A DNA stretch of 5,448 nt from Candidatus Arcticimaribacter sp. UBA7428 (GTDB lineage: Bacteria; Bacteroidota; Bacteroidia; Flavobacteriales; Flavobacteriaceae): assembly GCA_002477625.1 (NCBI GenBank), contig DLQQ01000058.1, forward strand, positions 56,289-61,736, in the 5' to 3' direction. The notes beneath the pieces are model-generated. The model made no database searches and had not been told where the DNA came from. It saw only the letters and a list, made by a program, of their open reading frames with translations. This document shows, one piece after another, positions 1 through 5,448 of this stretch (positions are counted from its first letter, which is position 1; each line of letters begins with the position of its first letter). The translations under genes and the position numbers were made by a program.

Positions 1-1
1 A

Positions 2-421
2 ACCAATCAACTGAATGTAGTTGCCTTTACCCGACTAGTCAATTGGAGCATGCGTTACTTTGAAAAACAAGGCTGGGGTCATTTGGTCAATATCTCTTCC
101 GTTGCAAGTCGCAGAGGGGGAAGACAAGCACCAGCATATAGTGCTTCAAAAGCATACCAATCGATTTACCTTGAAGGGATGGCTCAAAAAGTAGCCTACG
201 ATATGCTGCCTATTTACACCACTGATGTTCGGCCGGGCTTTGTGAAAACTGCAATGGCAAAAGCGGATAAAATGTTCTGGGTATCCAGTAAAGAAAAAGC
301 TGCAAGGCAAATATTTCGAAGTATTCAACGAAAGAAAAGAATTGTTTATATCAGCCGACGTTGGGTTATAATCGCTTGGATACTTGAGCGCATCCCCTGG
401 TTTATTTATAAACGTATGTAA
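2..421 (+). CDS. Short-chain dehydrogenase/reductase (SDR) family oxidoreductase, C-terminal part (5' end outside window)
   Basis: This is a probable NAD(P)(H)-dependent oxidoreductase of the classical SDR superfamily. The substrate cannot be told from the sequence. The reading frame is open from base 2, so 139 residues are visible. An ATG at 50 lies inside the conserved domain and is not the true start. Seen: an Asn in QLNVVAF (residue 5), Ser33 in NISSVAS, and Tyr46 and Lys50 in YSASK. These match the Asn-Ser-Tyr-Lys catalytic tetrad, and the 13-residue Ser-Tyr spacing is normal. RPGFVKTAM after the active site is the usual SDR 'PG' loop. The N-terminal cofactor-binding half, with its glycine-rich TGxxxGxG motif, should lie left of the window, roughly 100 residues going by the usual length of about 245. 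The C-terminal end, about residues 119-139, is rich in Trp, Ile and basic residues and may sit at a membrane (inference). The gene stops 33 nt before the ABC gene on the same strand. The family is secure but the specific function is unknown. Confidence 0.9.
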   Translation, partial: TNQLNVVAFTRLVNWSMRYFEKQGWGHLVNISSVASRRGGRQAPAYSASKAYQSIYLEGMAQKVAYDMLPIYTTDVRPGFVKTAMAKADKMFWVSSKEKAARQIFRSIQRKKRIVYISRRWVIIAWILERIPWFIYKRM

Positions 422-440
422 GCATATTTTAATTTATCTT

Positions 441-454
441 TATAAAAAAAACAA
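441..454 (+). promoter_or_regulatory. A-rich leader before the GTG start of the GldA-like gene
   Basis: An A-rich tract, with eight consecutive A at 444-451, runs almost up to the GTG at 455, and no Shine-Dalgarno sequence is present. A-rich, SD-less leaders are normal in Bacteroidota (family knowledge). The start is well constrained: an in-frame TAA at 443-445 blocks any upstream start, and the next in-frame ATG is codon 45, beyond Walker A. That this tract recruits ribosomes is an inference. Confidence 0.35.
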
Positions 455-1348
455 GTGGCTTTAGTTCTCGATCAAATCAAAAAAAAATACGGTACAATTG
501 ATGCGCTCCGAGGTATTTCAGTAGCATTGAAGGCTGGAGAAGTTGTCGGTTTACTCGGTCCAAATGGCGCAGGGAAATCTACACTCATGAAAATTTTAAC
601 CGGTTCGGTTGAACAGTGGGACGGAACGATTACGTACAAAGGAGCAGACCTACGAGACTCCCTCAAAAGTATACAGCAACGCACAGGATACCTGCCCGAA
701 AACAATCCGCTTTATGGAGAACTATACGTTTTAGAATATCTGCAATTTACTGCTTCACTTTATAAAATCAAGAACCCACCATTGGCAAGTATCATCGAAC
801 AAGTGGGACTAACCGAATTTAAGAACCGTAAAATAGAAACCCTTTCCAAAGGGTATCAGCAACGGCTTGGAATTGCAGCCGCACTACTTCACGATCCTGA
901 GATATTGATTTTAGACGAACCCACTACGGGTTTAGACCCCAATCAGATGGTCGAAATTCGAAAATTAATCCGCAGCCTAGGGGAAGATAAAATTGTAATC
1001 CTATCCAGTCATATCCTTTCTGAGGTAGAAAGTATTTGTGACCGGGTATTGATCATAAAAGAGGGCAAGCTGGTTGCTGATAAAAACCTAGACGAACTGC
1101 GTAAAGGTCAACAACAAATCATTTTGGTTGAATTTGATTATCGGATCGAGACCGAAGCTTTATCGAAAATTCCGCAAGTCACAAAAGTGGTCAATACCTT
1201 TGATTTTAACTACGAAATTCATCTAGACACCCAAGAAGATATGCGACCTCAAGTCTTCGATTTTGCGCACGACAATGAACTCAAAATTCTAGGTTTACAG
1301 CTTAAAAACGAAAACCTAGAACAACTGTTTACCGAATCGACAACCTAA
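455..1348 (+). CDS. gldA: GldA-like ABC transporter ATP-binding protein
   Basis: Cytoplasmic ATPase subunit that would power an ABC-2 type exporter. The 297 residues are full length for the GldA/NatA/CcmA-like group. Motifs seen in order: Walker A GPNGAGKST (35-43), a Q-loop region GYLPENNPLY (78-87) with Glu where classical ABC proteins have Gln, signature LSKGYQQR (130-137), Walker B ILILDEP (150-156), D-loop GLDP (159-162) and H-loop His186 in SSHILSEVE. All ATP-site residues are intact. The YLPENNPLY, SKGYQQR and TTGLDPNQ segments closely resemble GldA of gliding Flavobacteria. In Flavobacterium, GldA is thought to work with the membrane proteins GldF and GldG, and homologues also occur in non-gliding species, so motility should not be assumed. 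No GldF or GldG partner is encoded in this window. The start is GTG; no upstream in-frame start is possible. A GNAT gene follows after 4 nt. The ATPase call is secure; the gldA symbol is likely. Confidence 0.88.
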   Translation: MALVLDQIKKKYGTIDALRGISVALKAGEVVGLLGPNGAGKSTLMKILTGSVEQWDGTITYKGADLRDSLKSIQQRTGYLPENNPLYGELYVLEYLQFTASLYKIKNPPLASIIEQVGLTEFKNRKIETLSKGYQQRLGIAAALLHDPEILILDEPTTGLDPNQMVEIRKLIRSLGEDKIVILSSHILSEVESICDRVLIIKEGKLVADKNLDELRKGQQQIILVEFDYRIETEALSKIPQVTKVVNTFDFNYEIHLDTQEDMRPQVFDFAHDNELKILGLQLKNENLEQLFTESTT

Positions 1349-1352
1349 TGAA

Positions 1353-1880
1353 ATGATTCACACCCCCCGACTTTCTATTACGTCACTTACTAAGGCTGAT
1401 TGCAAAGACATTCACTATAAAAACTGTTTTCCAGAGGTTGCAGAATTCAACACCATTGGCATTCCTGAAAATCTTTAAGCGACAGAAACATTACTTCAAC
1501 CGCTTTTTGAACCTCAACAAGCAGAACAAGGGCAGCAAATGGGTTGGGCTATTCGATTAAAAGCAGATAATGCTTTTATTGGGGAATTGGGGATTCGGCT
1601 TTCTACTCCCAAATATAATAAGGGAGAAATTCACTACAGTCTGATTCCTGAGTATTGGAATAAAGGATACGCAACTGAAGCGGTACAAGCAATTCTAAAG
1701 TATGGTTTTGAAACCCTAAATTTACATCGAATCGAAGCTGGGGTGGCGACTCAAAATTTGAATTCCATTAAATTACTCGAAAAAGTTGGGATGACGCGCG
1801 AAGGAATGCATCGTAAGATTTTACCAATACGAGGAGGGTGGATTGATAATTACAGCTATGCTATTTTAGAGGAAGATTAA
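1353..1880 (+). pseudogene. GNAT (RimJ/RimL-type) N-acetyltransferase, interrupted by an in-frame stop codon
   Basis: One frame, from ATG at 1353 to TAA at 1878-1880, reads as a complete acetyltransferase of 175 codons, except that codon 42 is TAA (1476-1478). Before the stop are an N-terminal TPRLSITSLTKAD strand and helix and then FPEVAEFNTIGIPENL. After it the homology resumes in the same frame: the acetyl-CoA pyrophosphate-binding segment EYWNKGYATEAV (about codons 101-112) and the motif B region TQNLNSIKLLEKVGM (133-147). These are typical of GNAT proteins that acetylate protein N termini or small amines; the substrate here is unknown. No frameshift is seen, so one base change, for example GAA or AAA to TAA, would explain the lesion. 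The ATG lies 4 nt after the gldA stop, which suggests translational coupling. A real nonsense mutation, a sequencing error and a shorter restarted protein are all possible. Confidence 0.75.
1539..1880 (+). CDS. Possible restarted 113-residue C-terminal GNAT fragment
   Basis: This is an alternative reading of the interrupted acetyltransferase gene. After the TAA at 1476-1478 the next in-frame ATG is at 1539, preceded by an SD-like AAGGG at 1528-1532 with 6 nt spacing. The product would keep the central sheet, the acetyl-CoA site (YWNKGYATEAV, residues 39-49 of the fragment) and the C-terminal NLNSIKLLEKVGM helix. It would lack the first strand and helices (codons 1-62), which usually help form the acceptor site. 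Most GNAT proteins of this type have about 170-180 residues, so 113 is short. Whether it is made or folds is unknown. Confidence 0.3.
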   Translation: MGWAIRLKADNAFIGELGIRLSTPKYNKGEIHYSLIPEYWNKGYATEAVQAILKYGFETLNLHRIEAGVATQNLNSIKLLEKVGMTREGMHRKILPIRGGWIDNYSYAILEED

Positions 1881-2833
1881 AAAACCGCCTTGGCTACTGC
1901 TTTGATATTATCTGATTTCCCCATGGAATAATAATGCAAGAAGGGAACGCCGGCAGCTTTGAGCTCTTTACTCTGCTCAATACACCATTCAACTCCAACC
2001 TGACGTACTGCTGCATTGTCTTTGCATTTGATGACCGACTTAATCAAAGCCTCGGGTAAATCCACATGAAAACGATGCGGTAAAGCGTTCAATTGTTTCA
2101 TTGTTGCAAGCGGTTTTAATCCCGGAATAATGGGAACATTGATTCCAGCATCTTTACACTTGTCTACAAACTCAAAGAATTTTTGGTTGTCAAAAAACAT
2201 TTGTGTGACTATATAATCGGCACCGGCTTCTATTTTTTTATTTAAAAAATGAATATCGCTTTCTAAGGAGGGAGCTTCCATGTGTTTTTCGGGGTAGCCC
2301 GAAACTCCAATGCAGAAATCTGTTTTTGAGGTATTCAAAATCTCTTCGTCTAAATAATGTCCTTTATTCAATTCCTGAACCTGATGAACTAAATCACTGG
2401 CAAAGTTGTGTCCAGCTTTATGAGCTTTGAAATAGGTCTCTGATTTAATGGCATCTCCTCTCAAAGCAACCACGTTATCAATTCCCAAAAAATCTAAATC
2501 AATCAAAAAGTTTTCGGTATCCTCTTTTGTAAAACCTCCACACAGGATATGCGGGATTGCATCAACATTGTACTTATGCTGCAAAGCCGCACAAATCCCA
2601 ACAGTTCCCGGTCTTTTACGGATGATGTGTTTCTCCAGTAAGCCATTCGGCAATTCTTTGTACACATACTCTTCACGGTGGTAGGTTACATCGATAAAGG
2701 GTGGGTTGAACTCCATCAGTGGGTCTATGGATTCGTAAATCGATTGTATGTTTTGTCCTTTTAAAGGAGGTAAAATTTCAAAGGTGAATTGGGTTGCCCC
2801 AGCTGCTTTTATAATATGGTCCGTTACTTTCAT
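1877..2833 (-). CDS. metF: Methylenetetrahydrofolate reductase
   Basis: Cytoplasmic flavoenzyme that reduces 5,10-methylene-THF to 5-methyl-THF, the methyl donor for methionine synthase. The 318 residues form a single TIM-barrel domain of the bacterial MetF type, without the regulatory domain of eukaryotic enzymes. Seen: FTFEILPP (16-23), where Glu19 matches the catalytic Glu28 of E. coli MetF; FIDVTYH (46-52); PHILC (94-98); VALRGD (122-127), whose Asp127 matches the FAD-contacting Asp120 of E. coli; and TQMFFD (210-215), matching the TQFFFD folate/NADH-site strand. The N terminus MKVTDHI and the segment PLMEFNPPFIDVT are typical of Bacteroidota MetF. The gene begins 8 nt after metH on the same strand with no Shine-Dalgarno site, so it is probably co-transcribed and perhaps translationally coupled. 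Its TAA (1877-1879) overlaps the stop of the convergent acetyltransferase gene. The length is normal and all key motifs are intact. Confidence 0.96.
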   Translation of the reverse strand: MKVTDHIIKAAGATQFTFEILPPLKGQNIQSIYESIDPLMEFNPPFIDVTYHREEYVYKELPNGLLEKHIIRKRPGTVGICAALQHKYNVDAIPHILCGGFTKEDTENFLIDLDFLGIDNVVALRGDAIKSETYFKAHKAGHNFASDLVHQVQELNKGHYLDEEILNTSKTDFCIGVSGYPEKHMEAPSLESDIHFLNKKIEAGADYIVTQMFFDNQKFFEFVDKCKDAGINVPIIPGLKPLATMKQLNALPHRFHVDLPEALIKSVIKCKDNAAVRQVGVEWCIEQSKELKAAGVPFLHYYSMGKSDNIKAVAKAVF

Positions 2834-2841
2834 AAGGCGGT

Positions 2842-5448
2842 CTATTTAATATTGGGTCGAAGCCACTTCTCGGCTTCCTTAAGATCTATGTTTTTACGCT
2901 TACTAAAACTAATTACTTGGTCTTGGGTGATTTTACCTACACCAAAATATTGGGCATCTGGATGTGCAAAATAATAACCCGAGACCGAGGCGGCCGGCCA
3001 CATGGCCAAACTTTCAGTCAATGTTACTCCTATGTTTTCTTCTACTTGCAATAAATCCCAGAGGGTACTTTTTTCAAGGTGATCGGGACATGCAGGATAA
3101 CCTGGTGCTGGACGGATTCCTTTATACGCTTCTTTTATCAATGCTTCATTATCCAAGGCCTCGTCAGCTGCATATCCCCATGCCTTGGCTCGAACTTCTT
3201 TGTGTAGGTACTCAGCAAAAGCTTCGGCCAAACGATCGGCTAAAGCTTTTACCATAATGGCATTGTAGTCGTCGTTGTCGTCTTCATAAGCCTTGGCAAG
3301 TTGGGCTGTTCCAAAACCTGTTGACACACAAAAACTCCCGATATAATCCTCAACACCACTTGCTTTAGGAGCAATAAAATCGGCCAAAGCAATATTAGCC
3401 TTACCTGCTCTTTTTTTAAGTTGTTGTCTTAGGGTTAAAAACGTGGCTTGCGTCTCTTTTCTGGAGTCATCTGCATATACCTCAATATCATCGTGTTCAA
3501 CCGTATTGGCAGGAAAAATCCCAAAAACAGCTTTTGCCTTGAGGAGCTTTTTATCTAAAATCTCTGATAGTAGAACCTGAGCATCTGCAAATAATTCTAT
3601 GGCTTGTTCGCCTACAATGGCATCCTCTAAAATTGCGGGATAATGTCCGTGTAAATCCCAAGATCGAAAAAATGGACTCCAATCGATGAACGGAAGTAAG
3701 GCCTCTAAATTTTGATCTTCAATGACCTTAACACCCAATTGGTTTGGAGTTTTCGGTTCGAAGGTACTCCAATCCAATTGAAGTTTTCGTGAACGAGCCG
3801 TTTCTAGGTCGATGTGTTCTTTCGTTTCTTGACGATCCAAAAACTTGGCTCTAAAACTTTCATACTCACTGCGAATCGAATCCTTATAAAGTTGAGAGGA
3901 TTCCTTATTCAACAAACTCCCTGCTACTGTAACGGCTCGAGAGGCATCGTTTACGTGAATTACTGTAGAACTGAGTTCTGGAGCTATTTTAACTGCTGTG
4001 TGTGCTTTAGAGGTTGTTGCTCCACCGATCATTAAGGGAATACTCAAATCCCTGCGTTTAATTTCTTGAGCAACATAGATCATTTCATCGAGGGAGGGAG
4101 TTATTAAACCCGAAAGTCCTATGATGTCTACTTCTTCTTCTATGGCGGTAGCTATGATTTTCTCTAAGGGAACCATAACGCCTAAATCAATAATTTCATA
4201 GTTATTACAGGCCAGTACAACACCCACAATGTTTTTTCCAATGTCGTGTACATCCCCCTTTACAGTAGCCATCAATATTTTTCCAGCCGCTTCTTGTTTT
4301 CCATCTTTTTCAGCCTCAATAAAAGGTAATAAATGAGCTACAGCGCGTTTCATAACGCGGGCAGATTTAACCACCTGAGGTAAAAACATTTTCCCAGAAC
4401 CGAATAAATCTCCAACGACATTCATTCCAATCATCAAATTTCCTTCAATAACTTCTATGGTTCTCGATGCTAGTAAACGGGCCTCTTCAACATCTTCAAC
4501 AATGAACTCATCAATTCCTTTAACTAAGGCGTGGGTAATGCGTTCTTGAAGTGGATATGCGCGCCACTCTTTAACCACTGATTTTCTTTCGGTTGTATTA
4601 TCGACAATTTGCTCTGCAAAATCCAATAAGCGTTCAGTAGCATCCTCTCGTTTATTTAGGAGCACATCTTCAACACGAATCAAAAGTTCCGGCTCTATTT
4701 CGTCGTAAATTTCCAACATTGTAGGGTTTACAATTCCCATATTCATACCGTGCTGTATGGCATGATACAGAAAAGCCGAGTGCATGGCTTCGCGGACTTT
4801 ATTGTTTCCTCGAAAAGAAAAGGAAACATTACTTACACCTCCACTTACATGTGCATGGGGTAAATTTTCTCGAATCCAAGCAGCCGTTTTAAAAAAATCA
4901 ACTGCGTTGTTTTTGTGTTCATCCATCCCTGTTGCAACAGGAAAAATATTGGGGTCAAAAATAATATCTTCTGGAGGAAAGCCTACTACATCAACCAAGA
5001 CATCGTACGATCGTTTGCAGATCTCAATCCGACGCTCAAGTGTATCGGCTTGACCATCCTCATCGAAGGCCATAATGATGACCGCAGCTCCGTATCTACG
5101 AATGGTATTGGCTTGTTTAATGAAGTTCTCCTCCCCTTCTTTTAAACTGATTGAATTGACTACCGATTTGCCTTGAACAACTTTAAGCCCAGCTTCGATG
5201 ATTTCCCATTTGGAGCTATCGATCATTATTGGGATTCGAGAAATGTCGGGTTCAGCTGCTAAAAGATTCAGGTAGGTTGTCATCGCTTTAGCTCCATCGA
5301 TCATCCCCTCGTCCATATTCACATCTAAAATCTGTGCACCGCCATCAACTTGATCGCGAGCAATCTCAACAGCAGCATTGTAATCACCTTGTTCAATGAG
5401 GCATAAAAACTTTCGCGAACCCGTAACATTGGTACGTTCTCCAATGTT
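2842..5448 (-). CDS. metH: Cobalamin-dependent methionine synthase, pterin/B12/activation domains (5' end outside window)
   Basis: Transfers methyl from 5-methyl-THF through cobalamin to homocysteine, making methionine and THF. The frame is open to the right edge, so 868 residues are visible; the GTG at 5320-5322 is an internal Val in the DVNMDEG segment. Order of modules: folate-binding domain from [11 protein letters not shown] (residues 2-11 region) through IMIDSSKW and [13 protein letters not shown]; helical cap and B12 domain with GDVHDIG (398-404), in which His401 (codon 4246-4248) is the lower cobalt ligand and Asp399 and Ser452 complete the ligand triad of E. coli (Asp757-His759-Ser810), then [11 protein letters not shown]; and the AdoMet-binding reactivation domain with [12 protein letters not shown] (779-790). 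Residue 1 aligns with about residue 359 of E. coli MetH, and the remaining length is nearly identical (868 versus about 869). The homocysteine/zinc module is not in the window. The stop is TAG, with metF 8 nt downstream. No lesion is seen. Confidence 0.97.
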   Translation of the reverse strand, partial: NIGERTNVTGSRKFLCLIEQGDYNAAVEIARDQVDGGAQILDVNMDEGMIDGAKAMTTYLNLLAAEPDISRIPIMIDSSKWEIIEAGLKVVQGKSVVNSISLKEGEENFIKQANTIRRYGAAVIIMAFDEDGQADTLERRIEICKRSYDVLVDVVGFPPEDIIFDPNIFPVATGMDEHKNNAVDFFKTAAWIRENLPHAHVSGGVSNVSFSFRGNNKVREAMHSAFLYHAIQHGMNMGIVNPTMLEIYDEIEPELLIRVEDVLLNKREDATERLLDFAEQIVDNTTERKSVVKEWRAYPLQERITHALVKGIDEFIVEDVEEARLLASRTIEVIEGNLMIGMNVVGDLFGSGKMFLPQVVKSARVMKRAVAHLLPFIEAEKDGKQEAAGKILMATVKGDVHDIGKNIVGVVLACNNYEIIDLGVMVPLEKIIATAIEEEVDIIGLSGLITPSLDEMIYVAQEIKRRDLSIPLMIGGATTSKAHTAVKIAPELSSTVIHVNDASRAVTVAGSLLNKESSQLYKDSIRSEYESFRAKFLDRQETKEHIDLETARSRKLQLDWSTFEPKTPNQLGVKVIEDQNLEALLPFIDWSPFFRSWDLHGHYPAILEDAIVGEQAIELFADAQVLLSEILDKKLLKAKAVFGIFPANTVEHDDIEVYADDSRKETQATFLTLRQQLKKRAGKANIALADFIAPKASGVEDYIGSFCVSTGFGTAQLAKAYEDDNDDYNAIMVKALADRLAEAFAEYLHKEVRAKAWGYAADEALDNEALIKEAYKGIRPAPGYPACPDHLEKSTLWDLLQVEENIGVTLTESLAMWPAASVSGYYFAHPDAQYFGVGKITQDQVISFSKRKNIDLKEAEKWLRPNIK

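Noticed and set aside
435..442. TATCTTTA resembling the Bacteroidota -7 promoter element TAnnTTTG
   Set aside because: The final G is absent, no TTG-type -33 element lies at the right distance, and it would leave a leader of only a few bases before the GTG.
146..705. Minus-strand open frames opposite the SDR and ABC ATPase genes
   Set aside because: They are antisense to conserved catalytic and Walker A regions and show no family-like features.
689..718. Glu instead of Gln in the Q-loop region (YLPENNPLY) of the ABC ATPase as a sign of loss of function
   Set aside because: YLPE is common in GldA/NatA-like ABC-2 ATPases, and all other ATP-site motifs are intact.
1348..1356. ATG overlapping the gldA stop (TAATG) as the start of the acetyltransferase
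   Set aside because: It reads ATG AAA TGA and stops at once; the acetyltransferase frame starts at the ATG at 1353.
2448..5145. Plus-strand open frames of 60-97 codons opposite metF and metH
   Set aside because: They lie antisense to highly conserved enzymes and have no recognisable domains or initiation signals; they are shadow frames.
5320..5322. GTG as the start of a shorter metH product
   Set aside because: The open frame continues to the window edge with strongly conserved MetH sequence ([11 protein letters not shown] and GGAQILD), so this codon is an internal Val.

Overview
The window is an ordinary chromosomal stretch of a low-GC bacterium. It looks like a member of the Bacteroidota, probably Flavobacteriia. 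The reasons are a GldA-type ABC ATPase, whose close relatives are the gliding-associated ATPases of that phylum, a MetF of the Bacteroidota type beginning MKVTDHI, A-rich leaders instead of Shine-Dalgarno sites before most genes, and low GC. The assignment is made by eye from remembered protein families, without a database search. The genes end in TAA or TAG, so the standard code applies.

Layout. The plus strand carries a left-hand group: the C-terminal part of a short-chain dehydrogenase cut by the window edge (2-421), a complete GldA-like ABC ATPase starting at GTG (455-1348), and a GNAT acetyltransferase (1353-1880) broken by one in-frame TAA at 1476-1478. Gaps of 33 and 4 nt suggest co-transcription. 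The minus strand carries a right-hand group read toward it: metH (2842-5448, cut by the right edge) followed 8 nt later by metF (1877-2833). The two groups converge, and their last codons overlap by 4 bp at TTAA (1877-1880). Coding density is almost total, with no gene-free stretch longer than 33 nt.

Function. metH and metF form a folate/methionine unit. MetF reduces 5,10-methylene-THF to 5-methyl-THF, and cobalamin-dependent MetH uses that methyl group to make methionine from homocysteine. The visible part of MetH holds the folate, cobalamin and reactivation modules, colinear with E. coli MetH from about residue 359. The homocysteine-binding module is either just outside the window or encoded by a separate gene, as is common in Bacteroidota. 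The left-hand genes have no evident shared pathway.

I saw no RNA gene, CRISPR array, mobile element, repeat family or convincing terminator. I found no undescribed system. The one real anomaly is the nonsense codon in the acetyltransferase.
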